Positions 34,720 through 48,112 of a DNA stretch of 64,000 bases are shown here, piece by piece; the first letter of the stretch is position 1, and every line of letters starts with the position of its first letter. The notes below the pieces were generated by a model. It did no database searches, had not been told where the DNA came from, and saw only the letters and a program-made list of their open reading frames with translations. Origin of the DNA: Hemibagrus wyckioides (taxonomy: Eukaryota; Chordata; Actinopteri; Siluriformes; Bagridae); assembly GCF_019097595.1 (NCBI RefSeq), contig NC_080732.1, forward strand, positions 5,731,354 to 5,795,353. Reading direction: 5' to 3'. The position numbers and the translations under genes are program-made.

Positions 34720-37245
34720 ACCAATACACCCTATATTAATACACAACCCTTACACACTACACTACATTTCACACTAACCCACTACATTTCCATTCTTTAC
34801 TAAGCTTATTACATTGTACATTATAAATATCCACTACACATACAACCTACATCCCACTTCCAATTTATACTTATATACTTTCACACTAGATTTGAGCACT
34901 ACATGCTACACATAAACACACACTCATTACAGGTACACAATAAATGTATACACATAAATGTTAATTTTTACATTTATACACAATACTATAGAAGTACACA
35001 CTATAACATTATAATGACATGCTACAGATACACACGCTATGCATAAACACGAAAGCTACCTAGTACACTTACACACCACCTGATGTACACACTCGACATC
35101 CACTACACTTACACACTAACCCTAAAGGCTATAATTACACACTACACTTACACACCACTCGAAGTACAGACTAGATACCCACTACACCCACGCACTAACA
35201 CTACACACTACAAACTACAATTACACACAATACATACACACTAAACTTTCCTGCTACACGTACACACCACTTCATGTACACACTAGATACCCACTACACT
35301 TACACATTACAAACTACAATTATACACAATACATACACAACTTGCCCACTATACTTACATACTATTAGATGTACACACTAGATACCCACTACACTTACAC
35401 ACCACTTAATGTACACACTAGATACACAATAACTGTGCATACTACAAACTACAATTACACACTAAACTACACTTTACACATTACACTCACACACTACTAG
35501 ATGTACACACTAGATACCCTCTACACATACACACTAACCGAATGTACTACAAATTATAATTAGACACTATAGATACACACTACTAGATGTACACACTAGA
35601 TACCCACTACACTTATATACCACTTCATGTACACACTAGATACCCACTACACTTGTCCACTACACTTACGCACTACTAGATTTGCACACTAGATACCCAC
35701 TACACTTGCCCACTACACTTACGCACTACTAGATGTACACACTAGATACCCACTACACTTACACACTACTAGATGTACACACTAGATACCCACTACACTT
35801 ACACACTACTAGATGTACACACTAGATACCCACTACACTTGTCCACTACACTTACGCACTACTAGATGTACACACTAGATACCCACTACACTTACACACT
35901 ACTAGATGTACACACTAGATACCCACTACACTTGCCCACTACACTTACGCACTACTAGATGTACACACTAGATACCCACTACACTTATATACCACTTCAT
36001 GTACACACTAGATACCCACTACACTTGTCCACTACACTTACGCACTACTAGATTTGCACACTAGATACCCACTACACTTGCCCACTACACTTACGCACTA
36101 CTAGATGTACACACTAGATACCCACTACACTTACACACTACTAGATGTACACACTAGATACCCACTACACTTACACACTACTAGATGTACACACTAGATA
36201 CCCACTACACTTGTCCACTACACTTACGCACTACTAGATGTACACACTAGATACCCACTACACTTACACACTACTAGATGTACACACTAGATACCCACTA
36301 CACTTGTCCACTACACTTACGCACTACTAGATGTACACACTAGATACCCACTACACTTACACACTACTAGATGTACACACTAGATACCCACTACACTTGT
36401 CCACTACACTTACGCACTACTAGATGTACACACTAGATACCCACTACACTTACACACTACTAGATGTACACACTAGATACCCACTACACTTATGCACTAC
36501 TAGATGTACACACTAAATACCCAATACACTTACACACTACTAGATGTACACACTAGATACCCACTACACTTATACACCACTTGATGTACACACTAGATAC
36601 CCACTACACTTGTCCACTACACTTACGCACTACTAGATGTACACACTAGATACCCACTACACTTGTCCACTACACTTATGCACTACTAGATGTACACACT
36701 AAATACCCAATACACTTACACACTACTAGATGTACACACTAGATACCCACTACACTTATACACCACTTGATGTACACACTAGATACCCACTACACTTGTC
36801 CACTACACTTACGCACTACTAGACGTACACACTAGATACCCACTACACACACATTAACTGCACACACTACAAACTACAATTACACACTACACTTACACCC
36901 TGTTTGATGTACACACTAGATACCCACTACACTTACACTTTAAACTACAATTACACACTATATACACACACTACACTTGCATGACATAGTTATCCACTTA
37001 CATACATGCTCCTGTTGTCCACTACACTCACAGACACCACTACAGTTGTTCACTCACAAACATTACATCATCCCATTACACTTACACAATACCTTTATGC
37101 ACTAGACTTGCATACTATAGTTGCCCACTATACAAACACACTACAAGTTCCCATTACACTTACCTGCTCTAGATGTCCAATACACTTACACACTACATGT
37201 ACATACAACACATTCACACTGATGACACGCTACATGTACGTCTGA
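34720..37245. repeat. G-poor tandem array with 40-bp and 53-bp units
   Basis: The core 35480-36870 is made of CACTACTAGATGTACACAC + TAGATACCCACTACACTTA (40 bp). A 53-bp version adds TGTCCACTACACT before TACGC. The flanks (34720-35480 and 36870-37245) are looser sequence of the same words (TACACACTA, CACTACA). The plus strand has very few G. Confidence 0.95.
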
Positions 37246-37249
37246 TCCG

Positions 37250-38105
37250 AGCTCATGAAGGCTTGTTGTTGGAAAAATCCACCTGATATAATAATGTAAT
37301 ATGGCTAATATTTAGCAGGTTGTTGGTGTGAACATGTGACAGCAGAGGTGGATGTTATATTGGATTTTGCTTACAGGCCTGAGGAAGAAAGTGTGTAGGA
37401 GGATGAGCACAACTCCCCCTCTACACCAGATGTCAAGTGTTAGTGTATTATCAAAAACGCGAGTGTGGCCAGTCTTTCCCCGCAGGCAAATGTGAAAATG
37501 TGTGTATTACTCACTTAACAACATGATGAAACATTTTTCAGCCAAACTGGCTTCCCTAGAAAACCCACACAGATAAATCTAATATTTATCAAATGATGAA
37601 TTCACATGAAATGTTCACTTGCTTTTCGATAAAAATGTACACATATCTATTACACATCTCACCTCTGTAATTCTAATCCTTTAACGCATTGTGTAGCATC
37701 TGTGACATCGGTGTAGTGTATGGTCTTTTCTCCCTGAAGTTCTTGCTACCATCAAAAAGATGCTTCAGCTCGCCTTATGTGTTGAAGTCTAGTTTAATGT
37801 TTGTCCTGTTAGTGTTGCTGCTGTAGTGCAAGCGCCGTATAGTTTCCTGATCTTGAAGCCTTTGCTAGAGTCAGAACCCTTCTGCCAAGTTAGCAAATCA
37901 GGTTCGATTTTTCCTAGTTTACAATTACGAGTTTGTTTCTTAGCCAATAAATCCGATCTTTGCCCTATAAACTAAACCAAGGCATGACAGTATTAATATT
38001 TTCAGTCATGGGTTGAGAAATCATGATCAGATTATCTAGTATTAATTCTTACAGCAGCGGTGGTCTGATGTGAATATGTTTAATATTGAAATGTAACCAC
38101 AGGAT
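37250..38105. other. Unique spacer between two related arrays
   Basis: Ordinary composition with G restored. No gene or known repeat is visible. Confidence 0.5.
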
Positions 38106-38124
38106 GTATTACATAACAGCTGAC

Positions 38125-39735
38125 ACTTACTACACTTACACACTACTCTCCCTCACTACATTCACACTCTACACTTACACACTACTCTCACTCACTACAT
38201 TCACACTCTACACTTACACACTACTCTCACTCACTACATTGACACTTTACACTTACACACTACTCTCACTCACTACATTCACACTCTACACTTACTACAC
38301 TTACACACTACTCTCACTCACTACATTTACGTTCTACACTTACACACTACTCTCACTCACTACATTCACACTTTACACTTACACACTACTCTCACTCACT
38401 ACATTTACGTTCTACACTTACACACTACTCTCACTCACTACATTCACACTCTACACTTACACACTACTCTCCCTCACTACATTTACGTTCTACACTTACA
38501 CACTACTCTCACTCACTACATTTACGTTCTACACTTACACACTACTCTCCCTCACTACATTCACACTTTACACTTACACACTACTCTCACTCACTACATT
38601 CACACTCTACACTTACACACTACTCTCCCTCACTACATTCACACTTTACACTTACACACTACTCTCACTCACTACATTTACGTTCTACACTTACACACTA
38701 CTCTCCCTCACTACATTCACACTCTACACTTACACACTACTCTCCCTCACTACATTTACGTTCTACACTTACACACTACTCTCCCTCACTACATTCACAC
38801 TCTACACTTACACACTACTCTCCCTCACTACATTTACGTTCTACACTTACACACTACTCTCACTCACTACATTCACACTCTACACTTACACACTACTCTC
38901 CCTCACTACATTTACGTTCTACACTTACACACTACTCTCACTCACTACATTCACACTCTACACTTACACACTACTCTCACTCACTACATTCACACTCTAC
39001 ACTTACTACACTTACACACTACTCTCACTCACTACATTCACATTCTACACTTACACACTACTCTCCCTCACTACATTCACACTCTACACTTACACACTAC
39101 TCTCACTCACTACATTTACACTCTACACTTACACACTACTCTCCCTCACTACATTTACATTCTACACTTACACACTACTCTCCCTCACTACATTCACACT
39201 CTACACTTACACACTACTCTCACTCACTACATTCACACTCTACACTTACACACTACTCTCCCTCACTACATTTACATTCTACACTTACACACTACTCTCA
39301 CTCACTACATTTACATTCTACACTTACACACTATTCTCACTCACTACATTTACACTCTACACTTACACACTACTCTCACTCACTACATTCACACTTTACA
39401 CTTACACACTACTCTCACTCACTACATTCACACTTTACACTTACACACTACTCTCACTCACTACATTCACACTTTACACTTACTACACTTACATACTACT
39501 CTCACTCACTACATTCACACTCTACACTTACTACACTTACACACTACTCTCCCTCACTACATTCACACTTTACACTTACACACTACTCTCCCTCACTACA
39601 TTCACACTTTACACTTACACACTACTCTCACTCACTACATTTACATTCTACACTTACACACTACTCTCCCTCACTACATTTACATTCTACACTTACTACA
39701 CTTACACACTACATTTACATTCTACACCTACACAC
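38125..39735. repeat. 39-bp minisatellite (reads as an open frame)
   Basis: About 40 units of CACTCACTACATTCACACTC + TACACTTACACACTACTCT. Recurrent variants are TCC/TCA, TTCACACTC/TTTACGTTC and CTC/CTT. A 9-bp TACTACACT insertion occurs in several units. As 39 is divisible by 3, the plus strand stays open over 38086-39828 and would give a 13-residue repeat (TFTLYTYTLLSLT). There is no signal peptide or known domain, and a repeat artefact is far more likely than a gene. Confidence 0.95.
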
Positions 39736-39739
39736 TACA

Positions 39740-41210
39740 TATACTGTATATTTGTTCACTTCGGCACTACAAGTGGACAAAATAGCACTCTCAGTGGCGT
39801 TCAGATTGGGAGGCAGCTGCTTCAATAGGCACCATTTGGGGCAGGGATGGACAGGACTTGCTCATAAGGCAACATTACAGTGCTATTGTAAAATGTTCCA
39901 CCCACATAAAGTTCAGTGTCAGTGTCATTCCACTTTTAGAACCGGCTAAAATCCTATTGTTCGTAATGGGCGCTGTGTCATTTGTTCCCTGAGTGTCTTT
40001 TCTGCACTTGGCATTTTTTTTTATACCTCTTTCAGATGAGCAGTAGAAAAAAAAAACATAGCATGCCCTGAAATCGGCACTCAGATGATGACATTAGTAG
40101 AGATCGAGGAATAAAGCGCAGTAACATGATCTCTAAATTGCTTCCATCATTCTGTAAGTGTTCTCACTCGGCTAAGTGGAGAGCAGCACTGCACAAACCG
40201 CTCTCACGCCCTGATTCTGCTGAGTGACAGGCATCCCTGGTTAACCAGCACGAGGCTTAGGCTTAGTCAGTCCATAGCAATCTTGATCCTATGACATCAC
40301 CACAGTAGTTTAGCTGGTTTGTGTTTGTGACTCCTGTTGTTAACACACACTTTTAATAATTAGCTTGATTGGTAGCAAATTTGGATAACTACAAAATAAC
40401 AGATACCTACAGGTAATGTCAACATTAGCATGGCTAAATAGGAACCTAGCTGATATAAGTGATATTCAGTTGTGTAAGTAAAAACCAGTATTTTTAAGCA
40501 TTCTGAGTAAATTTGTGTTCTTCTAATCAGTGGACATTGGAGGATTTCTAATAGTCAACATAATGTAGCTGTATTTGTTAATATTGAAATATAAATTTAA
40601 CTATGCAAATGTCCAAATCCACCGCCAGTCTAAGAGTCACCACGAATCCACAATCGATTTCAGATTAGCTCGCTCTCACTTGCTGTGTATGACCTCTACC
40701 TGGGGTCAAACCACAAGTTTCTGACCACAGGTTTGTCTGCTGATTTGGATTGGTAATAAATGGCTTGCACTTACAGCCATCTGCCTCTGCCTTGTGATCA
40801 CTGCCTTGTGATGTGAAATTGTTGATTGTTATTAGGTGAATAGATGTGTGGCCAGCCAATGTTAAACAATCACTGATGACACCACTGGTTTAACCAAATA
40901 ATCTTGCTAGCTGTTGAGTGAGTGTTTCAGATTTCAGTGCTGGAAGTGACTAGCTGATGTTTGGGTTCCATGCACTTTCTCAGATATTTATGTATATATG
41001 ATTAAAATGTGCTAATCTGCTCAAGCAAAATAAAATAGTTGAATGTTATTAACAGGAGTCTCAACAGCAGCATGTGCCGATGTTCACTCTGTGATTTGAG
41101 CTTGTAGGTTTAGCTTTGCAGTTTCCAGGTTTTTACTTCACATGTTGACATATTTAAAGCAATAAATCTCAACAATACTTCCATCATAGTTAGGAATGAA
41201 TATCTAATTC
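39740..41210. other. Intronic sequence without recognisable features
   Basis: Normal composition returns. No gene or repeat family was recognised; some of 39960-40260 looks unique. Confidence 0.45.
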
Positions 41211-41216
41211 AAACAC

Positions 41217-41416
<200 letters not shown>

Positions 41417-42103
41417 ATTTTTCAAACAAGTCAGTCAGTGCAGCTTCACACTGTCACTCAGTGCTATAGATTGTCTCCACATCATTTCACTTCTGATTTG
41501 CAAGTTTTAACTCGACTCAGCTTCATCGTAAGTGCTGGACCCTGCCGATTTTGCTTTGCCCGACTGTCACAGCAGATCCTTTTATAACTCTTACTGAAAA
41601 TAAACGATTTCTGGATGCTGTGTCATACCAGGGTGCTGACTGTATGAATTCCGGGATCTGCAACAAAAACAAGGAAAAGAAGAATCTTTTATCTCTTTTA
41701 TATGGAAATTGCCTTTTAAGCTGTAAAATCCTTGTTGATTCCAGGAAGACAGACTTCATAGCGCCCAACTTTCAAGTATAGCTGATTTCACTCAAAGGCT
41801 GATTGCGTGAGTGTGTGAGTGTGTGTGTGTGTGTATCCGCATACTGAGCAGCACAGCAATCCAAATATGGCCGTTCTCTTGCTCGCACCATTTAACCAAT
41901 CCGGGCTGTCACATTTTCATATAAACACGTGAAAAGCACTCTGTTTATGAAGCTCAAATGGAAACACACTCCAGTGTATTATTCATCATATTCGCCATGT
42001 TTACAGTCGTAAACCTGCTTCCCAGCTCTTTGCTGGAACTGAGAACAGAGTGGAAACATCTACATGAAAGCTTAAAGTCATTGCTCTTTTTGTTTTTGGA
42101 TGA

Positions 42104-42138
<35 letters not shown>

Positions 42139-42449
42139 AGACTGTCCTGTTGTCAGGTCCAGCCAAGTGTGAAGCACCTTTTGCTTCTTTAGCTTATAGA
42201 ACAGGATGCACCTGTCTCTCTCTCTCTCTCTCTTTCATACTCACACACACACACACACACACACATCTCAGGCTATGTTGTATTACAGCAGTGCTGTACA
42301 GTCTGACACTTTTTTCATCAATCTCTGTGAATTATAGAAAATCTTCACTGTACCTCTATACAGTGCAGTGGTTTAATTTCAATATCAAGTCCTGTTTAAC
42401 CTGTTTAACTGTCAGTCCTATTCCCTCCATTATTTTCTCTCCCAGCTGT

Positions 42450-42492
<43 letters not shown>

Positions 42493-43578
42493 ACATCAGA
42501 AGGAACCCCTGAGCCTGGATTGTTGACATTAATGATCATTGAGATAAAGAGACGATTGAGAATTTTATTGCTTTTAAATGAGGTTAATGTTCGTCATGTG
42601 AACACAATCTACACTACAAGGTCTGAGTTATTGTGCATTTCTCCTTTTTTCAATATAAAGTGGGCGGGCCTAAACTTGTGTAAGCACAAGGCTGGTGTCT
42701 GTATACTTCCCACGCTGTTTTGTCTAAGCTATGGTCTTTTCGAGCCTGAGGAAATTAGACGCTGTGTCGTTGCCATTTGGTTAAGTAATGTTGCCGGAGG
42801 ACGTCTGTAGTGACCATAATTGATTCATACGGTCTCTTTATAAATCTCATTATAAGCTCTTATTATAATGCTTGTGGCCCTGCGATCATTTGCAGCTCAC
42901 ATGACCATAACATGGATGTAAGGCTCTACATGTGCTAGGAGCTCCTAAACTTACCTCCAACTTCCAAAAACTTGACTCTGACAAGTCCATATAATTGTCT
43001 GTTTTTTCCATTTCATTTTGTGTTAGGTGATTAAACAATCTCATCCAAAAAAGCATAAAATGGGGAAAGGAAATAAAGAATCTTTTCCAACATGTCAGTA
43101 TTTTTCTACTGGTCATTTTGTAGAAGGTAAAATATGACATAATCTTTTCAGGTGTGTGTATGTTTAGCCTATAACAGAATTACTGACATGGCCAAAGTGC
43201 TTATAATTACTTTACCATAATTAGAGTCCCTATGTAAACCAAATGAAGTGTGAATAGGGTGTTATTGTCCCTATGTAAAACAAATTCATTCTGAATAGTT
43301 TCTTATTGTGATTACTTGGTTGATTGGTGCAGTTAAGTGTGGTATCTTGTGGCAGAATTATATACATGCTGTGAATCGGCCATTCAGGATATGTTCATTT
43401 TCATATTTTTGTAAAATTCTGACTGACAACTCCATACATTTTACATTCCATTGAAATACTAATACCTTGTCTGAGTGACCAACAATTTAAATAAATATAA
43501 GCTTTTCTAGGTGCCCACTGGGACAGGAATCATGCTGGCCCATGCTTGGGGAAGGAGCAGTTAATAATTAAATAAAGC
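41417..43578. other. Intronic sequence with dinucleotide repeats
   Basis: Holds (GT)n at 42106-42136, (CT)n at 42214-42233, (CA)n at 42241-42265 and (CA)n at 42454-42488. A 184-codon plus-strand frame (41958-42512) runs through all of these and is not credible as a gene. 41950-42090 is repeat-free and might be conserved. Confidence 0.5.
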
Positions 43579-43646
43579 ATCCATCCATCCATCTATCTAC
43601 CTACTCACCTAATCATCCACCCAACCACCCCCCTACCCATCTACCC

Positions 43647-43707
<61 letters not shown>

Positions 43708-43726
43708 GATAGATAGATAGATAGAG
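43579..43726. repeat. ATCC/ATCT microsatellite with inverted AGAT tail
   Basis: ATCC and mixed units lead into pure (ATCT)15 at 43647-43706, directly followed by (AGAT)5 at 43707-43726. The AGAT part is the reverse complement of the ATCT part, so the junction can form a 20-bp hairpin without a loop. Confidence 0.95.
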
Positions 43727-44868
43727 AGGATAAAACCAGAATATTGCCCTGAATTTACACTTCTGTGAGCTTTCTGCATGCAGTTGGGCTGCAAACTTTG
43801 CTGAAACATGTCAACCCTGGTTAATGGTATTCCATCATGCACTGTTGAAGGTACGGTTTAAACCCGCTCAAATCGAGCTGCTAGACTGTATGCTGGATGA
43901 CTCCATGTTGTCGATTCTCAACCTCCTTTTATAGGGTTATTTTAACAATGTAGCCTAAGCATAAGTCAAGTGTGTCTCTCGAATAAAAGTTGTTTGTTTC
44001 TATGTCGGTAATGTCGCTAAGCCGATGGATTTAACAAATACACAAAGCTGGGGTTTGAGCAACATTATATCTGATTTAGTTCCTGTTATCCTTTAGGAAG
44101 GAATGAATTTATTTTTGCAAGCAAGGTTTAGGTCAACTTATCCGTTCTAGAAAAGAGTCTGCACAAATCAATACAAAGTATTTCTGACTGAACATCTATG
44201 GAACATTTTTATCCTGGTGGGTGTGGTCTGTTCCAGGAAGACTCCACCCCCTTGTGTGCCAGCATGCACAAGGGCTCACTGAATGTTGTGGTGAGGTTGT
44301 AAATGATATAAATTGTATGCTATGACCTTCATAGTCACCGGATTTCAAACCAACTGAACACTGGGAGATTTTGGAGCGACGTGTCAGTGCTTCATCATCA
44401 AAACACCAACTGACACAAGATCTTATTTTGGCAAGAACGGTGTCCATCGATCCAGATCGGTTCCCGGTACTTGTAGAATCTGTGCTGAGGTGAATTTAAG
44501 GTGTTCCAGTGGATTTTTTTTTCCTTTCATTTATGACCTGTAGCTTAGCTCATCTTCAGCATCAGACAAAACATTTTTAAAAAATAAAGTGTCTTATACA
44601 GACTTTAATTATTTTGTTTAAACGGTAGCAATTAGCTACAGTCAGCTTACTAGTTCTGAAGCATTAGAGGGAGTTAGTGTACATGCTCCAGGATACTGAG
44701 GAAAAACAATTAGCGTTAGCTAAAATGAAGTATTAGCATTAGCAGGGCTCTTTCCAGTGAGATTCTCTTTCCAGTAAGTGACTTTCTAGCCTTTTCCTTT
44801 ATCTGAAATTCCTTTCATGTTCTGTGAATGGACAGCTTTGAAGTAAAGTGTGTTGATGAGGCTCTTTT

Positions 44869-44870
<2 letters not shown>
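43727..44870. other. Intronic sequence, possible old transposon in the middle
   Basis: 44195-44520 has an old-transposon feel (TTTTTATCCTGGTGG at one side, GGTGTTCCAGTGG at the other), but I could not match the ends or find transposase motifs. Confidence 0.35.
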
Positions 44871-44920
<50 letters not shown>

Positions 44921-44988
44921 GCAATCTGATTCATCAGGGGTTTTTTTTTTCACACTGCGCTTCTCTCATTAGCATTATTCTAATTGTA

Positions 44989-45052
<64 letters not shown>

Positions 45053-45057
45053 ATATA
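44871..45057. repeat. (CA)24 and (TA)n microsatellites
   Basis: (CA)n at 44871-44919, a T-rich spacer, then (TA)n at 44994-45038 with imperfect continuation to 45057. Confidence 0.95.
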
Positions 45058-45399
45058 ATGAATCATTAGAGCACAATTAGCATTAAGGATGCAAGTCTTA
45101 GCATCTGGCTTGGCTGGTAGGTAAACACACAAATATTAGCATCGCTGTGGAATTTGAATGTAACACAAGCAGAATTCAAGATTAAGTCTAGCTGTAAGCG
45201 ATGCATTAAAGTCAACAACCACCTAATCAGCAAGATGCAAATTACAGCATGCTAATCCAGCCATGTTAGCACGAGCTATTGCTTTCATTTTTAATTGTGG
45301 TTTGAGCAGTTGTTCAGCTCAGTGTTAGTTAACGTTAAGATGCTTTTAACAAGAGTATGCATGCTACCCAAGTTACCCAATGAAGGATGTAAGAGTGAA

Positions 45400-45438
<39 letters not shown>

Positions 45439-46181
45439 TGTGTGTGTGTACACCTTGTCCATACTAAGTGAGGACACCTCAGGATAATGGTAATAGGATT
45501 GAACATCTATCTTTAGTAAGGACGTAAAAAGGTTATAATCAGCCAGTCACTCTTTCCCTGTGACCGAAAATTGCAAAAATAACCTCTTACCCTATTATAT
45601 GACATTATTATTATCACTATTATTATTATTATCATTATTATTATTATTTTTATTACCAGATTATGATGCCATAATGACTATTACAACAGCTGACTAATCA
45701 GCAGCTCTGTTCAAACTTACAACTCACTACAATCTTAATACACACTCAGCATAAAAAAATGTTTTATGTCTTAAGTCCAGCCATTTGGAGAAATGAAATG
45801 AAACCACGAGTGAAATGAGGACACAGCAGAGTCTCTCGCATCAGGAGTCGAATGTGATAAAGCAATGCTTTTAATAACTACAAAAAAAAAAAAATAAAGT
45901 ATATGTTAGAGAAGATGCTCAGGGTTTTTCAATTTCCCAGAAGTTAAGGCTGTTCTAAGTGTTACGGTGTATTTAATGTCTCCACTATTTAACAATTATC
46001 TTTGTGCTGTGATGCAGAGGAACGAGAGAGAATATAGTGTTGCATGTTGTTTTTAAGAATGAACGCAAAGAAGTGATGCTGGTGGATGGTTCATTCCCTC
46101 CATCTCTAAATTCCACCCCATTCTTTCCCATGACTTTATTAAGAACATATTTCAATCAGATAAAACGCTCTCTGTTTCTCA

Positions 46182-46212
<31 letters not shown>

Positions 46213-46214
46213 AC

Positions 46215-46258
<44 letters not shown>

Positions 46259-46480
46259 CATTTTATAAACAGCTCTATATCAGTATGATGTAAACAGACT
46301 GTCAAGGTTTTTAGTTTACGAGGTGCCTAAAGCACTGACACACTACAAATTATAGACTGTCAAGAACAAGCTCTAATATATACATTAATGCTTGTGAAGA
46401 TCTAATGTGTATATTAGGTTGACTTTTTATTCATTTTTATTCAAGCTGCATACACAGAAGAACAATACCCGGGGTTTGAA
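45058..46480. other. Intronic sequence with simple repeats
   Basis: TTAGCATT-type words recur between 45060 and 45270. (GT)/(GA) repeats lie at 45402-45450, an ATT-rich run at 45605-45655, and (CT)n(CA)n at 46185-46255. No gene was recognised. Confidence 0.5.
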
Positions 46481-46489
46481 CCCTACACA

Positions 46490-47400
46490 TTCTACATATC
46501 AGATAAATCGTACTTATCAGTAACAAATGAATCGAATGAATCGTACGCATCAATAACAAATGAATCGAATGAATTGTATGCGTCAATAACAAGTGAATCA
46601 AATGAATCCTCGACATCAGATTATTCAAATGAGTCCTACATATAAAATGCCATAGATGAATCCTTCAACATCAAATTAATTAATGAATAATTAATGAATT
46701 AATGAATCATTCACATTCACTGAATATATCAGTAACAAATGAATCAAATGAATCATACATATCAATAACAAATGAATCAAATGAATCGTACCCATCAATA
46801 ACAAATGAATCAATTGAATCCTGCGTCAAATTAATTAATGAATCATACTTGTCCACTAAACCAAAAGAATCCTTCACATTAAATGACTCATATGAATCAG
46901 AAACATCCATTAAATCAAATGAATCCTACACATCAAATTGAATGACATGCATGACAAATGAATCAAATGAGACCTACACATTAGATGAATCATGTGTCCT
47001 ACGTATCAAATGAATCATGCACATCAGATGAATCAAAAGATTCCAACACATTAAATTAAAAACAAATTAATTCTGCAAATCAAATTAAGGAATTGAGTTA
47101 TATACACCAAATGAATCCTACTCGTTAAATAAAAACACACATCAAATGAACCCTACACATCCATTTAATGAACTGAATCACCAAATGAATCAAATTAAGT
47201 ATACACATATAAAATATAAGTGTAATACATTTATATTATGTGTAATATGTACATTACGTGTAATATATATCCTACATATCAAATGATTCCTACACATTAA
47301 ATACCAAAAAAAATGATTAAATGAACCCTACACATCCAATTAATGAACTGAATCATCAGATGAATCAAATGAAGTATACATATTTAAAATACATGTGTAA
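46490..47400. repeat. Decayed 33-bp tandem array (AATGAATC-rich)
   Basis: TAACAAATGAATCGAATGAA + TCGTACGCATCAA recurs with 33-bp spacing near 46521 and 46554, and again around 46730-46800. Elsewhere only the words AAATGAATC, CTACACATCAA and TTAATGAA survive. The Asn-Glu-Ser repeat frame at 46702-46941 is a product of the array. Confidence 0.75.
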
Positions 47401-47910
47401 ATATAATTTAATGTGACAAAAAAATATGCAGCTTCTCATGTCAATTCCAGAAAAGGAATCAACAACCCCTTCTGACCAATCAGACGTGAGAATTCAACAG
47501 CGCTGTGATATAAAACAAACCAGTAATTATCAAGCCTGCATGTTTCGGGGACCTGTTGCCACCGAGCTGAATTCAGCAGGTCTCTGTGTTCGTATTACAC
47601 CGTCTGCTACGCTAAGATACGTTTCTGTTAAATTCACAATCAGGCAGCAGACAGAGCGGATGGGTACAATAAATGATCGTGCCAACCTCTGAATATCATG
47701 CTGACGGCAGCAAAGGCTTCAGCCTTTGCACATATATCATACTTCGCCCCGTTACAGAGGATTCTGCACTGTAAGCTTGACATTTATAGGAGATGATATA
47801 AAAAGGATACATGATTAATATGAGGACAAGACGTGTGATTTTGGAGTGACGAGAAAGATGAAGAGAGGGGAAGAGTGCACTCTAGTGACAAAATGTAAAA
47901 TATACAATTG
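47401..47910. other. Intronic sequence without recognisable features
   Basis: Repeat-free, with CpGs around 47540-47680. No domain was found in the short plus-strand frame. Confidence 0.4.
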
Positions 47911-47951
47911 GGATGGATGGATGGATGGATGGATGGATGGATGGATGGATG

Positions 47952-48024
<73 letters not shown>

Positions 48025-48066
48025 GTGGTGCAGTATTAAAGCTTTAGTCTTTACTGCTTTGAAGTT

Positions 48067-48108
<42 letters not shown>
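47911..48108. repeat. (GGAT)n(GATA)n and (GA)n microsatellites
   Basis: GGAT units at 47911-47954 turn into GATA units to 48023. After a 46-bp spacer there is (AG)n at 48070-48108. Confidence 0.95.

Positions 48109-48112
<4 letters not shown>

Noticed and set aside
38086..39828. 580-residue protein-coding gene
   Set aside because: The frame is a translation of a 39-bp tandem repeat, starts with TTG, has no domain or splice context, and lies in the kcnb2 intron. Kept only as a finding.
41958..42512. 184-residue ORF
   Set aside because: It passes through GT, CT and two CA microsatellites; the Cys-Val and Thr-His runs are their translations.
46702..46941. Asn-Glu-Ser-rich protein
   Set aside because: It arises from a decayed 33-bp tandem array.
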